Assembly (NCBI RefSeq): GCF_030689305.1
Contig: NZ_JAUYVM010000027.1
Location: 1-55,236, forward strand
Length of the DNA stretch: 55,236 nt
Direction of reading: 5' to 3'
Origin: Vibrio penaeicida
GTDB taxonomy: Bacteria; Pseudomonadota; Gammaproteobacteria; Enterobacterales; Vibrionaceae
Numbering within the stretch: position 1 is the stretch's first letter; every line of letters begins with the position of its first letter. A program made the translations under genes and the position numbers. The notes beneath the pieces were generated by a model that was given only the letters and a program-made list of their open reading frames with translations, ran no database searches and was not told where the DNA came from. Below are positions 34,235-43,956 of this stretch, piece by piece.

Positions 34235-35563
34235 ATGAGCAAGTTGCTGATCGTCGATGACGATACTGGAATTAGTCGAACCTTGCAGCTCCACTATCAA
34301 TCGCAAGGTTACACCGTGGAAGCTGCCCACCGCGTTGATACTGGTGTAGAAATCGCCAAAAGGCTGCAACCCGACGTTATCGTTCTAGACATTCGAATGG
34401 AAGGAAAGTCCGGTATTGAGGGAATCGCTGATTTTAAATCTATTTGTCCAGAAGTACGCATCATCATGATCACTGCCTACCACGATATGGAAAGCACCAT
34501 CATGGCGATGCAAAAAGGTGCCGACGAATACATCCACAAACCTATCGATATTGACGAACTCGATAAGGTCGTAAGAACCGCTTTGGAGTATCACGCCTCG
34601 ACTTCGAAAGACGCTGTTACGATTCCAGACACGTTAGGGCGCTCTATGGTTGGTTCATCTCATGCGATGAAAGAGATATACAAAACCATCGGCCGTGTCG
34701 CACTCACGAATGCATCTGTCATGATTACTGGTGAATCTGGCACGGGTAAAGAAATGGTTGCGCGTGCCATTCATAACGCAGGTCGTCCAAAATCCTCCCC
34801 ATTTGTTGCATTGAACTGTGCAGCATTAGTGGAGAACTTATTGGAATCTGAAATGTTCGGGCATAAAAAAGGAGCATTTACAGGGGCGATATCGGATCAA
34901 CCCGGTAAATTTGAACTTGCCAGTGAAGGCACATTGTTTTTGGATGAAATCGGAGAGCTCTCGCCACAAATTCAAGCAAAGTTACTCAGAGTTCTGCAAG
35001 AAAAAGAGATGACGCCATTGGGAGGAAAGGTTCCAATAAAAACGACGGCGCGAATCATCTCAGCGACCAACATCGATTTTGCTCAAGCAATACAAGATAG
35101 AACGTTTCGCGAAGACTTGTTCTACCGTTTGCAAGTGGTGAAAATCCATATTCCGCCACTAAGGGAGCGTCCGGAAGACTTACAAGAATTAATTCCTGCC
35201 TTGCTTGTAAGAGCAAATAAGGAGCTGGGAACCAAAGTGACCAAAGTAGCGCTTGATGCTATGGGTTTACTGTGCAGTTATCCTTGGCCTGGCAATGTTC
35301 GTGAACTTGAAAATACGCTCACCAAAGCTGTAGCGCTTTGCCCTGGCGACATTCTGACGAATGAGTTATTTGAAGAATTGAAGCAAAACTTGCCGGAAAT
35401 TGAGGAACAATACCCATCTTCATCTCTGAGCTTGCAAGAGATGGAGTATCAGCATGTGTTGAACGTACTTGACTCGGTGGATGGCCATAAAGGAAAAGCG
35501 TGTGATATTTTGAAAATCAGCCGACCAAGATTACAAAGGATCTTAGAGCGCCTAGAAAGTTAA
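34235..35563 (+). CDS. NtrC-type sigma-54 response regulator (right system)
   Basis: 442 aa. The receiver domain has its phosphoacceptor in DVIVLDIRMEGKSG. The AAA+ domain carries Walker A GESGTGKE, the sigma-54 loop GAFTGA and Walker B LFLDEIGEL. A short Fis-type helix-turn-helix ends the protein (GHKGKACDILKISRPRLQRI). It follows its sensor kinase by 4 bp. As one of two sigma-54 activators bordering the idr genes, it is the nearer candidate for driving the divergent promoters at 28978 and 29200. The left regulator could cross-act. Confidence 0.93.
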   Translation: MSKLLIVDDDTGISRTLQLHYQSQGYTVEAAHRVDTGVEIAKRLQPDVIVLDIRMEGKSGIEGIADFKSICPEVRIIMITAYHDMESTIMAMQKGADEYIHKPIDIDELDKVVRTALEYHASTSKDAVTIPDTLGRSMVGSSHAMKEIYKTIGRVALTNASVMITGESGTGKEMVARAIHNAGRPKSSPFVALNCAALVENLLESEMFGHKKGAFTGAISDQPGKFELASEGTLFLDEIGELSPQIQAKLLRVLQEKEMTPLGGKVPIKTTARIISATNIDFAQAIQDRTFREDLFYRLQVVKIHIPPLRERPEDLQELIPALLVRANKELGTKVTKVALDAMGLLCSYPWPGNVRELENTLTKAVALCPGDILTNELFEELKQNLPEIEEQYPSSSLSLQEMEYQHVLNVLDSVDGHKGKACDILKISRPRLQRILERLES

Positions 35564-35587
35564 GCGACGCCCAGTAAAGACATTCAA

Positions 35588-35613
35588 AAAAGTGAGCTCA
35601 AAGGCTCACTTTT
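35588..35613 (+). terminator. Rho-independent terminator after the right two-component operon
   Basis: A perfect 10-bp stem, AAAAGTGAGC with GCTCACTTTT, surrounds a 6-nt loop. It lies 25 bp after the regulator stop. The A-rich left arm may also let it act leftward on nagK read-through. Confidence 0.8.
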
Positions 35614-35666
35614 CGTCTAACCAAGGTGGCACTGTGATTCAGTGCTTTGGAAACATGGCACTAAGG

Positions 35667-36575
35667 TTATTTAATATTCAAAAACGCTGCACCGCGCACG
35701 CCGCCTGAATCACCGTGTTTCGCTTTGATGATCTTTGGTGGTTTCGCAACAGAAAGTAGATATTTAGGTATGCGCTTTGGCATCTCTTCATAAATCAGTT
35801 CGAAGTTCGACAGCCCACCACCCAATGCAACAACATTAGGATCGAAAGACGTAAACAAGTTACCAAGACAGATCGCCAACAACTCCATGAAGCGCTCGAC
35901 ATGCTCAACCGCTTTGGCTTCACCTTCAGCGTGAAGTTTGATCAGTTCAACCGCTTTAATTCGCTCGCCGTAGTAGTGCTCGTAGAGTTGCTCGAAACCA
36001 CGACCAGACAAGTAATTGTCTAAGCAGCCTTTCTTGTCACATCCACAACCAAACAAAGGCGCATTTTCACCCAGATGGAACCAAGCATCGATAGGCAGGC
36101 GTGCATGCCCTACCTCTCCTGCTACGTGATTTCGCCCTGAGAACACTTTACCATCGAACACAAAACCGCCACCAAAACCAGTACCGAGGATCAAACCCAT
36201 AACGGCAGGCTCATCTTTCAACTCATCGTCCCAAGCTTCCGACAATGCAAAGCAGTTTGCATCGTTGTCGATTTTCACTTTACGGCCAATTTTCGCTTCC
36301 AGATCTTTACGTAAAGGCTTTCCTTTAGCCGCTGGAACGTTTGTTGTTAGTACTGTTCCGTCATCGGCGCCTTCCATGCCAGGAATACCGATACCAATGG
36401 TGCCTTCTACGCCCAATTCAGCATCATACTTGGCAACAAGACCCGCTATGGTTTCAACCAACTTTTCATAGTCGTTACCTGGAGTAGGTACACGTTCCGT
36501 TGCTTTACGTTCTAACTTCTCATTAAACGCGCCAAATTCAATCTTGGTGCCACCGACATCAAAGCCGTAGTACAT
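35667..36575 (-). CDS. nagK: N-acetylglucosamine kinase (ROK family)
   Basis: 302 aa from ATG 36575, set by an AGGAG ribosome binding site; the frame extends upstream to 36662 without one. ROK features are the N-terminal ATP site GFDVGGTKIEFGAF, the substrate and zinc region EVGHARL with CGCDKKGCLDNYLSGRGF (His plus three Cys), and the C-terminal ALGGGLSNFELIY. It phosphorylates free GlcNAc in the cytoplasm during peptidoglycan or chitin recycling. A related fructokinase or glucokinase activity is possible, but the overall match is best to NagK. Confidence 0.85.
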   Translation of the reverse strand: MYYGFDVGGTKIEFGAFNEKLERKATERVPTPGNDYEKLVETIAGLVAKYDAELGVEGTIGIGIPGMEGADDGTVLTTNVPAAKGKPLRKDLEAKIGRKVKIDNDANCFALSEAWDDELKDEPAVMGLILGTGFGGGFVFDGKVFSGRNHVAGEVGHARLPIDAWFHLGENAPLFGCGCDKKGCLDNYLSGRGFEQLYEHYYGERIKAVELIKLHAEGEAKAVEHVERFMELLAICLGNLFTSFDPNVVALGGGLSNFELIYEEMPKRIPKYLLSVAKPPKIIKAKHGDSGGVRGAAFLNIK

Positions 36576-36836
36576 GTTTCTCTCCTGAATCCCAAAAATT
36601 AATGCATGCTCAATGTAAGCAGAAGTTGCCCGACGGACAGTACGATCTGACGGAAAGAGCATAAAATTATCTAGCTACGCATTATCCATAAACTGGCTGA
36701 ATAGTCCGTGATACAACACAAATTAACGTTGTCAGTAAGACCAAGTGGTGACTCTCTGCTCAATATTTATAGGGTCTGTAGACTTTTCATGATTAAATCT
36801 TGTTCAAAGCCTATACGTTTTTCTCAAGGCGCGAGG

Positions 36837-37631
36837 TCAACAGGCTCTTACATATTCATTATATTTTGCCAACATTGGTTTTGATAGGTCGTGTTTTAGG
36901 CGGGTTTTACTCAGTAGGTAACCCTCTTTAAAGGCTTCAAACCAGAGTGAAAGGGTTTGCGCAGCATCTGAATCCCCTAACATATCAAACACCAGACTTG
37001 CGACTTCTGCAGTCGCAAGGTGCTTTTCATTATCTGACTTTCTCATCATATAATTTGATACGGTGTCTGGGTTTACAGACAAGACAGGAAAACTAGCAAG
37101 GTAATCGGACTTTCTAAACATTTTCCGAGCTTCTCGCCAACTTCCATCTAGAAAGATGAGAAGTGGTTTTTTACTTGGAATGCTGTTCGCTTCTTTTGGT
37201 AGGCCCTGTTCTTTTGGTAAGGCTTGCTCTGTAAGTTTTTCTTGCTTAACAAGGTCTTCTACTTGAATGAGCCTTGATTTTTCATCGACATAGTCTTCAG
37301 GGAATATTATAACGGGTTGGTATTTGTCATCTTTCAGTAGAGCTAACAATGCCTGTTCAGGTTCAGTACGTGACCATTGAAAAGCATGTGTATCTACAAG
37401 GATATCCGCTATTAGCCTGCCAGTATTACTGGGCTTGAGGATTTCGTTATCTGACATGATGATCAGCGCCGAAATATCCGATTGAATATTGGGCTGGTGT
37501 GAACAAATACAATGCTTCTCTGTCACTTGGCAGAATTGACACCGTATAACTTTAGAACCGCGAGCATTAAAAGGTTTAGTCGCTCTGTCGAGCCGAGATT
37601 GATATAGGTTGTGAACCTGATGTATGCGCAT
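36837..37631 (-). CDS. tapT: DTW-domain tRNA-uridine aminocarboxypropyltransferase-like protein
   Basis: 264 aa from ATG 37631 (MRIHQVHNLYQSR); the open frame starts at 37676 within a repeat relic. A Cys cluster CQFCQVTEKHCIC near residue 40 probably binds zinc. The DTW-family motif appears as FLDGSWREARKMFRKS near residue 170. Family members such as E. coli TapT transfer the aminocarboxypropyl group of S-adenosylmethionine to U47 of tRNA. A lysine- and glutamate-rich insert around 140-165 (LPKEQGLPKE) is unusual and repetitive. The enzyme call is good. The exact tRNA target is inference. Confidence 0.8.
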   Translation of the reverse strand: MRIHQVHNLYQSRLDRATKPFNARGSKVIRCQFCQVTEKHCICSHQPNIQSDISALIIMSDNEILKPSNTGRLIADILVDTHAFQWSRTEPEQALLALLKDDKYQPVIIFPEDYVDEKSRLIQVEDLVKQEKLTEQALPKEQGLPKEANSIPSKKPLLIFLDGSWREARKMFRKSDYLASFPVLSVNPDTVSNYMMRKSDNEKHLATAEVASLVFDMLGDSDAAQTLSLWFEAFKEGYLLSKTRLKHDLSKPMLAKYNEYVRAC

Positions 37632-37667
37632 GGTAATAGAGTCAGTAATACAGGAAATTTGGCAGAT

Positions 37668-37700
37668 TATACCCAAACAGCATCAAGATGCTAGATTCCG
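37668..37700. repeat. isolated end of the MITE-like repeat
   Basis: The segment begins TATACCCAAAC and continues ATCAAGATGCTAGATTC. It resembles the inward-reading terminal repeat at 11906-11938, with about six differences. No partner end is visible within 400 bp, so it is probably a relic. Confidence 0.45.
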
Positions 37701-37748
37701 TCAGTAACCGGAACTTAGGATAAGTAAGAAATATAAAGGTAGGAATGA

Positions 37749-38537
37749 ATGGAAGATCCAGCGATTGTTCGGTTGAGCTTTTTTATTGGCGGATTGATAC
37801 TTTTTGCTTGTTGGGAGTATTACGCACCTAGAAAGTCGCTGACTCAAAGTAAATTAACCCGATGGGGAAATAATTTGGGGCTAGTTGGGCTCAACAGTAT
37901 TTGCTTGGCGGTTATCATGCCTATTGTTGCATTTGATAGCGCATTGCAAGCGCAGCAATTTGGATTCGGGTTGTTTCATTTCTTCGAAGTGCCGGCTTTA
38001 GTCAACATTCTTCTTTCTGTGTTAATTCTTGATTTTGCTATTTATGTTCAACATGTGATGTTTCATCGCCTGCCTTTTTTATGGCGACTTCACCGAATGC
38101 ATCACGCCGACCAAGATATTGATGTAACTACGGGTAGCCGGTTTCACCCAATAGAGATCATTCTATCCATGTGGATCAAAATTGCGCTTGTGCTCGCTTT
38201 AGGTGTGTCTCCCATTGCCATTGTCGTGTTTGAAATTGTTCTCAACGTGAGCGCGATGTTCAACCACAGCAACGGAAAACTCCCCCTTAAATTGGATTTT
38301 TGGTTACGAAAGATCCTTGTTACCCCTGACATGCACCGTGTTCATCACTCGGTAGAAGTGAAAGAAACCCATTCTAATTTTGGCTTTTTCTTATCGGTAT
38401 GGGACCAATGGTTCGGCACTTACAGAGATCAGCCGAAAAAAGGACACGATGAAGTAGAAATTGGGCTTCCTCTATTTAGGAAACCCAAGGAACAACAATT
38501 ATGGAAAATGCTGACTCAGCCGTTTAGGCATGATTAG
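37749..38537 (+). CDS. sterol desaturase / fatty-acid hydroxylase family membrane protein
   Basis: 262-aa inner-membrane di-iron oxygenase. About four membrane helices are broken by the three His boxes of the family: HVMFH (near residue 105), HRMHH (near 117) and the pair HSNGK and HRVHH (near 180 and 200). Such enzymes hydroxylate or desaturate lipids with oxygen and reduced electron carriers. The substrate is unknown; bacterial members act on fatty acids, carotenoids or ornithine lipids. It faces the MCP gene at 38552 with only 14 bp between stops, and its ATG follows AGGTAGGA. Confidence 0.87.
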   Translation: MEDPAIVRLSFFIGGLILFACWEYYAPRKSLTQSKLTRWGNNLGLVGLNSICLAVIMPIVAFDSALQAQQFGFGLFHFFEVPALVNILLSVLILDFAIYVQHVMFHRLPFLWRLHRMHHADQDIDVTTGSRFHPIEIILSMWIKIALVLALGVSPIAIVVFEIVLNVSAMFNHSNGKLPLKLDFWLRKILVTPDMHRVHHSVEVKETHSNFGFFLSVWDQWFGTYRDQPKKGHDEVEIGLPLFRKPKEQQLWKMLTQPFRHD

Positions 38538-38551
38538 GTATATAAAAAAAG

Positions 38552-40585
38552 CTACGCGAAATCATACTTGTGCAACATGGCTTGCTGATGACCACCGATG
38601 TCCGCCACTTGCTCTGAACTCTTTATCATTGAATCCAATTGGATTGTGGTGTTTTCCCCAAGTTCGGATATGGATTGAATGTTGTTGTTCACATTCGTCG
38701 TTGAGCGCTCTTGTTGCTCAGTAGCGACTGATATCTGCTCTACGCGCAGTTTTATCGCCTCGACTGACATTTCTATTTTGCTGAATGTTTCCTTAACATC
38801 CATGCTCGATTTCATTGCCTGAGACATTTCTTTTCGGCTTTCAATAACGGCATCTTTGGAGTCTGCAGCGGCTTGTTGTAATGCTGCCATCATCTCTCGA
38901 ATATTCGTTGTTTGATGGCTTGTATCACTTGCCAGTTTTCTTACTTCATCCGCAACAACTGCAAAACCTCTTCCCTGCTCTCCTGCTCGCGCTGCCTCTA
39001 TTGCGGCATTCAACGCAAGTAAATTAGTGTTCTCTGCGATCCCACTGATCAAATCTACCAGTTCGGTAATCTCCCGAACTTTGCCATCTAATTTAGCCAT
39101 GGATTCTTCATTTATTGTTAACGTACTATCTAGAGTTGCCAATCGATGTGCGTTTTCTTCAATGACTTTCCCGCCTTGAATGGAGTCTGACGCCGCGACT
39201 CTCGATTCTTCATACGATTCAGAAGCGACCTTAGCAATTTCACGTATCGCACCTTGTAGCTCACACACGGTGGACACCATTTCGTTGAGGGAGTGATTCT
39301 GTTCATCTAAACTCGCTTTCGTTTCTTCAGCCGCAGAATGGCTGACCCCAGCAGTTTGGTACAGGGTTTCACAATTTGTCGTCACCATTTTTAGTGAGTC
39401 TCCCGTTGACTCGATGACTTTGTTAAGTTGCGCCGCTATTACGTGCATTTCAGCGGGGCCAATGCTCTGAACGGACAAGTTGAATTTGTGCTCCGTCAAT
39501 AAGTTAAGTGAATGTGTTATATTTCGGACCCCTTTGTTTATCCAGCGCCTTAGAACAAAACCCGTTATTACGATGACCAGAACCAAAACAGACCCTGTAA
39601 GCATGAGCACGAGTTGTACATACTCCATAGTGCGTTCTACTTCTGTTTGACTTCTTTTGATGAGCGCTCGCGCAGTTGCGGAAATTTTAGCTAGCATTTC
39701 TATCGTTTGGTCAGCGCTGTGTGTAACGTCTTTAATCCAACGCTTTTGGCTTTCTACTTTTTCTCGTTTAACCAGAATTTGCTGCAGTACCCCCGATTCT
39801 GCAAAGCCTTCTTTCACCATTTCATAGGGAGCAGTCAAACTCGCAAATTCTTTTATGTCTGGGTACCATTCGGCGAAATCTTCGTACGCCAGATTAATTC
39901 CAGCGATTCGATTCTTCATCTCTTGGTATTCCGATGTCGCTTTCTCTAGATCCTCTGCCATCATCATCACGAGAAACGTGCTTTCCATAGAGCTCGCACT
40001 GGCGATAAAGCGATTAGCTGCGTCTGATGCCTCTGGGTTATCTTGAATTAAGAAAGACGATACTCGGTTCATTTCAGGACCAATTGAACTGACGCCATAA
40101 CGAAATGTGGGAATAAGATCATTTAAGGTAACTTGAATAGCAAAGATATCTCGCTGAACGTTAAGCACTTGAATAGAGTTTTGCCTCAACGATTCAACAG
40201 AGTGAATGAGCTGCTCTTTCTGATGATTAGACACCACGCCCTCAAAGGCATCAGAAAGGTTGAATAAGGAATCGAGCTCCTCCTGACTTTTTATCGTAAG
40301 AGCATCCAGTTCAGCGACTGCAGAGCTAAGCTCACTCTCATTTTCGCTTTGCATTCCTTGATTTAAGCGTTTAACTTGAGTCAGTATCGTTTGGGTAAGC
40401 TCTGCATTATTAATTGCTAGTGGCAGTGCTTGCTCGGATAGCTGGCTAAATTCTGAACCAACAGTGTCAATTCCGTGTTGGCTGATACTTGAGAGAGAAA
40501 CTACCATTAAAGTAGTAACGGCTAATACAGCCACAATGGCTTGTATTAGTGAAATTGAAATCCGGTTCGATTTGGTATTTCGCAT
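38552..40585 (-). CDS. methyl-accepting chemotaxis protein with a large helical sensor
   Basis: 677-aa chemoreceptor. An N-terminal membrane helix (about 11-32) is followed by a long, mainly helical periplasmic domain (about 35-325) like the helical-bundle sensors of TorS and NIT type. A second helix (about 328-350), HAMP and the cytoplasmic signalling hairpin (ENTNLLALNAAIEAARAGEQ near residue 545) follow. No CheR-docking tail is visible. The ligand is unknown. It is convergent with the hydroxylase gene. Confidence 0.92.
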   Translation of the reverse strand: MRNTKSNRISISLIQAIVAVLAVTTLMVVSLSSISQHGIDTVGSEFSQLSEQALPLAINNAELTQTILTQVKRLNQGMQSENESELSSAVAELDALTIKSQEELDSLFNLSDAFEGVVSNHQKEQLIHSVESLRQNSIQVLNVQRDIFAIQVTLNDLIPTFRYGVSSIGPEMNRVSSFLIQDNPEASDAANRFIASASSMESTFLVMMMAEDLEKATSEYQEMKNRIAGINLAYEDFAEWYPDIKEFASLTAPYEMVKEGFAESGVLQQILVKREKVESQKRWIKDVTHSADQTIEMLAKISATARALIKRSQTEVERTMEYVQLVLMLTGSVLVLVIVITGFVLRRWINKGVRNITHSLNLLTEHKFNLSVQSIGPAEMHVIAAQLNKVIESTGDSLKMVTTNCETLYQTAGVSHSAAEETKASLDEQNHSLNEMVSTVCELQGAIREIAKVASESYEESRVAASDSIQGGKVIEENAHRLATLDSTLTINEESMAKLDGKVREITELVDLISGIAENTNLLALNAAIEAARAGEQGRGFAVVADEVRKLASDTSHQTTNIREMMAALQQAAADSKDAVIESRKEMSQAMKSSMDVKETFSKIEMSVEAIKLRVEQISVATEQQERSTTNVNNNIQSISELGENTTIQLDSMIKSSEQVADIGGHQQAMLHKYDFA

Positions 40586-40693
40586 ATGAGCGTTCCAGTA
40601 GAGCTATCCTTAATGGTCTTTATGCGAAAGAGTTTATGGCTCACTCGTGACAGCCATATTTCAAAAAAAATATAATTAACAATAAGAACGAGT

Positions 40694-41182
40694 ATGTGTT
40701 TTAAAAGAATTATTTCGACGAAATTTCTGATAGTAAGTGTGTTCTTGGCGGGTTGTTCAGCGCCACGACCTGATTTTTCAACTGATGCTTATGAGCCAAA
40801 TAGTAAGCAAAGTACAGTCACGCAACGAGCGCTAAGCGATGTGTATGTAAGGTGGGAAGGCGTACCCTATCGATTTGGAGGCAATGACCGCTATGGCATA
40901 GATTGCAGCGCGTTTACCAAAGTCGCTTTCAATGAAGCTTTTGCTATGTCGCTACCAAGAACGACGGAAAACCAAAGTAAAGTTGGAAAACAAGTTTCTT
41001 ATAAGGACGCCAAACCCGGTGATCTCGTTTTTTTCAAAACAGCATACAAGCAGCGTCATGTTGGTGTGTACATGGGTAACAAAGCATTTATGCATGCTTC
41101 TACATCGAAGGGAGTCATTATCTCGCGCTTAGATAACCCTTACTGGGCTAACGCGTTTTGGCATTTCCGAAGAGTAAATTAG
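40694..41182 (+). CDS. NlpC/P60 family lipoprotein peptidase
   Basis: 162-aa lipoprotein. The lipobox LAGC is at residues 18-21, and the mature protein consists almost only of the NlpC/P60 domain. The catalytic Cys is in YGIDCSAFTKVAF, the catalytic His in RHVGVYMG, and a third polar residue in FMHAST. It resembles E. coli Spr (MepS) and NlpC, which cut peptide cross-links in peptidoglycan. With Ser, not Asp, at position +2 from the lipidated Cys it is expected in the outer membrane. A terminator follows at 41211. Confidence 0.9.
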   Translation: MCFKRIISTKFLIVSVFLAGCSAPRPDFSTDAYEPNSKQSTVTQRALSDVYVRWEGVPYRFGGNDRYGIDCSAFTKVAFNEAFAMSLPRTTENQSKVGKQVSYKDAKPGDLVFFKTAYKQRHVGVYMGNKAFMHASTSKGVIISRLDNPYWANAFWHFRRVN

Positions 41183-41210
41183 CTAGCGTGCTTTTTAGTT
41201 CAATATAATA

Positions 41211-41238
41211 AAGGGGCTGGTCAAAACCAGCCCCTTTT
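41211..41238 (+). terminator. Rho-independent terminator after the NlpC/P60 gene
   Basis: A 10-bp stem, AAGGGGCTGG with CCAGCCCCTT, surrounds a TCAAAA loop and is followed by T residues. It lies 29 bp after the stop. Confidence 0.85.
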
Positions 41239-41294
41239 GGTAACCCATTATATACATGTTTATGTATGCTATCTTGAGTTCTGTGTTATCAAAC

Positions 41295-41639
41295 CTAGTC
41301 GTATATTGCTACAGCCGTATCAAATAGGTTTTTAACAAGCGCGATATATTCATCTAGAAAACCAATTTGCTCGTTTGTGGCTTTCTTGTTCCACGCACCA
41401 GCAAGTACTTCTCCTAAATCTTCAACAACAGCATCCGCTTCCTTAAGAAGTTTAAAACGTACGCTTGAATGCAATTCAGGATTTTGTTCAAAGATAGCCA
41501 TAATATTAGTCGCAATGAGATCAGTAACGACATCCTCGATACTCTCATCACCAGTATCACCTTCGACTTGGGCAAAAATGTCTAGGTTCATTGTTAAATG
41601 CTCAATAAGAGCAAGATAGCCATCAGTTTCTACTACCAC
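41295..41639 (-). CDS. small acidic protein, DUF3802-like
   Basis: 114 aa, strongly acidic and predicted all-helical. It begins MVVETDGYLALIEHLTMNLD and contains VVEDLGEVLAGAWNKK. From memory this is the DUF3802 family of Vibrio and relatives, with no known role. There are no cysteines, signal peptide or membrane helix. It stands alone, convergent with the peptidase gene, and has no obvious functional neighbour. Confidence 0.7.
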   Translation of the reverse strand: MVVETDGYLALIEHLTMNLDIFAQVEGDTGDESIEDVVTDLIATNIMAIFEQNPELHSSVRFKLLKEADAVVEDLGEVLAGAWNKKATNEQIGFLDEYIALVKNLFDTAVAIYD

Positions 41640-41778
41640 TATTCGTCTCCACCATGTTGGTGTCTTATTGCTTCTATTTAAATTCTAAGACATATCTGAC
41701 GAATTTGATATAACAACAAGACCAAATGACCAACAATTAACACGCTTATTTGATCTCGTTACGGTAATTTAAACAGGA

Positions 41779-42735
41779 TTACGTATGAATTGTAGATTGA
41801 TTTCGTCCATTTTGTTTTGAGCTGTATAGCGCTTTATCTGCGGATTCTAACCATGCTAAGTAATTTTCCATTTCTGGAGTAAACTCACTGATTCCTAAGC
41901 TTACTGTAAACGTAACATCGCCTTGCTCTGTAGGTACCAGAGTTTCTTCAATACGCTTCCTGAGCCTTTCAGAAAAGTAATGTGCTTGATCAGAATTCGT
42001 GTTGGGTAGCAACACCGTAAACTCCTCACCACCATACCGACCACAACAATCTGCCTGCCTTGCTGTCTTTTTCAATAAATGAGCTGTTTGCCGGATAACA
42101 CTATCGCCTGAACTATGACCGTAGGTGTCGTTGACCTTCTTAAAGTGATCAATATCGAAGATGACTAACGATGCAGGTGTGCTCATGGTTTGACATTGAA
42201 TGAATTGTTCACTGAGACACTGTTCCCAGTGTGCACGGTTGTATAATCCTGTTAAACCATCTGTTCGGCTAAGGTGGCTGAGTTTTTGGTTGGTTTCTCG
42301 TAGATGTAGTTTCTTTTTTGCTATGTCAGAAACATCATGAATCATGAGACAAATATGTGTGACTTCACCTGTTAGCGCTTTGAGAGGTGTGATTACCACA
42401 TTTTGATACATCACCGATAAGCCGTTTGATACTGGGGAGAAGTTATTGAACTCAAAGAGGTAAGGTCTGTCTTCCCAGCTTGAAAATCCTCGCATTTTAA
42501 GCTTTATAGAAGCCTCGATCTTCGACTTTAACCATTCAGAAGGAAGTTGTGGAAAGAGATCAAATAGGTTATGTCCCATAATAATGTCAGCAGTGATACC
42601 ACTGTAAGACTGCATGAAGCTATTCCACGTACACACATTGTAATGTCTATCGAGAACCACCAGCCCAGAATCCATGTTATCCATCACTTGCAATGCCCAG
42701 TGAAAATCTGAGATATCAAGCGTTATATCTGACAT
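41779..42735 (-). CDS. PAS-GGDEF diguanylate cyclase
   Basis: 318 aa. A PAS domain (about 12-135; SGLVVLDRHYNVCTWNSFMQ) is followed by a GGDEF domain (about 150-318). The active-site loop is GGEEF and the inhibitory RxxD site (RQAD) lies exactly five residues earlier, so both synthesis of cyclic di-GMP and feedback inhibition look intact. There are no membrane helices. Its ATG overlaps the stop of the upstream response-regulator gene (TAATG), so the two are translationally coupled and the regulator probably controls this cyclase. Confidence 0.93.
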   Translation of the reverse strand: MSDITLDISDFHWALQVMDNMDSGLVVLDRHYNVCTWNSFMQSYSGITADIIMGHNLFDLFPQLPSEWLKSKIEASIKLKMRGFSSWEDRPYLFEFNNFSPVSNGLSVMYQNVVITPLKALTGEVTHICLMIHDVSDIAKKKLHLRETNQKLSHLSRTDGLTGLYNRAHWEQCLSEQFIQCQTMSTPASLVIFDIDHFKKVNDTYGHSSGDSVIRQTAHLLKKTARQADCCGRYGGEEFTVLLPNTNSDQAHYFSERLRKRIEETLVPTEQGDVTFTVSLGISEFTPEMENYLAWLESADKALYSSKQNGRNQSTIHT

Positions 42736-43697
42736 TACATCGTCTCCAGAATGCGTTTGATTTTGCCAACCGATCGTGAATCAATGAGGAATAGCACTTC
42801 ACATTCAAAGTTAATTGATTCGGCAAAATACGTGTACTCAATGGTAAATAACTCGCCTATTCCACCGACATTGAGTGAATTGATTTCTTGATGAAAATGA
42901 TCGATAACCGCAGGTTGACGCAACGCAAACTGTGTACACATCTGCTCACCAAGCGAAACAAGGTAAGAAGCGACTAATAAATTGGCGATATTGATGACCA
43001 CTTCATTATAAGAGGACTCTTTCACCTGAAACCCAAGGCTTTGCCCCATTTCCTCTATCTGATTACCTCGCATACAAACCAGAGCTTCGCCATGTATTCC
43101 CCCGCCTACAAAACGTTGGGCTACCGCTATTGCCCCTTCTCGATGCAGTACATCTTCTAATGTCATAGCCAGTTCACCTGAACTTAATAAGCCGACATTG
43201 GGTATAGGAATATGAATAAACTCGCCCAAATGATCCGATATGATCGCCGCGCCTCGACCCAAAGAAATATTGGTTAGCTCTTTGAACTTTGTCATTGGAT
43301 CAAGCTTAGGAAGAGGATCAGAAGAAGCGCTTTGGGAAAACGTCAGTCCAATGCGTGGGAATAAGGGGCTGGCGATTTCAGGATTGAGAGGTTTCTCAAT
43401 AAATTCATACGCTCCAAGGTTTCGACAACGCTCTTTTGCAGCCTGTTGTACATCGCCTGAAACAACAATTACTTTTGTTGGATAATTATTTACTGGTAGT
43501 GCGGAAAGTACTTCATAACCATCAAGAACTGGCATCGTAAGGTCCAGAAACATAACGTCGATGTTCTGTACTTTCAGTATGTCCAAAGCTTCCTGACCGT
43601 CACCAGCAAACAGTATTTGTTGGTGATCAGAATTCGCGATACAACGAGCTACCGACTTTCTAGCCAGAGCCGAATCGTCACAGATAAGTACTTTCAT
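42735..43697 (-). CDS. response regulator with CheC/CheX-like phosphatase domain
   Basis: 320 aa. The receiver domain (about 1-125) has paired acidic residues in VLICDDSA, the phosphoacceptor in DVMFLDLTMP and Lys in FIEKPLNP. The C-terminal domain (about 135-320) resembles CheC/CheX chemotaxis phosphatases (ELTNISLGRGAAII with the ExxN motif). Such fusions may dephosphorylate their own receiver or partner proteins. No kinase gene adjoins it; the kinase must lie elsewhere. The gene heads a two-gene operon with the diguanylate cyclase. Confidence 0.85.
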   Translation of the reverse strand: MKVLICDDSALARKSVARCIANSDHQQILFAGDGQEALDILKVQNIDVMFLDLTMPVLDGYEVLSALPVNNYPTKVIVVSGDVQQAAKERCRNLGAYEFIEKPLNPEIASPLFPRIGLTFSQSASSDPLPKLDPMTKFKELTNISLGRGAAIISDHLGEFIHIPIPNVGLLSSGELAMTLEDVLHREGAIAVAQRFVGGGIHGEALVCMRGNQIEEMGQSLGFQVKESSYNEVVINIANLLVASYLVSLGEQMCTQFALRQPAVIDHFHQEINSLNVGGIGELFTIEYTYFAESINFECEVLFLIDSRSVGKIKRILETM

Positions 43698-43956
43698 AAC
43701 AAACGCATGGGATTATTTTCCTGAATCAACATCACACTATAATGTATTGATTTTACAAACCGATGCTTTAGTTTAGTTTTTGTGCTCAAAATCTGAGTTG
43801 CTTCACATCTGCCAATGAAAAGAAGATCTTGATCAGATCATTTGATCTTATCAGTTCGAAGTGTATCGGCTATATGTGGCATATATAACAGTAACCACAA
43901 AAAGTTATGGGCTACTATTGGTGTGAGGCTATTCAATTTATTAATAGGGATCGGAT

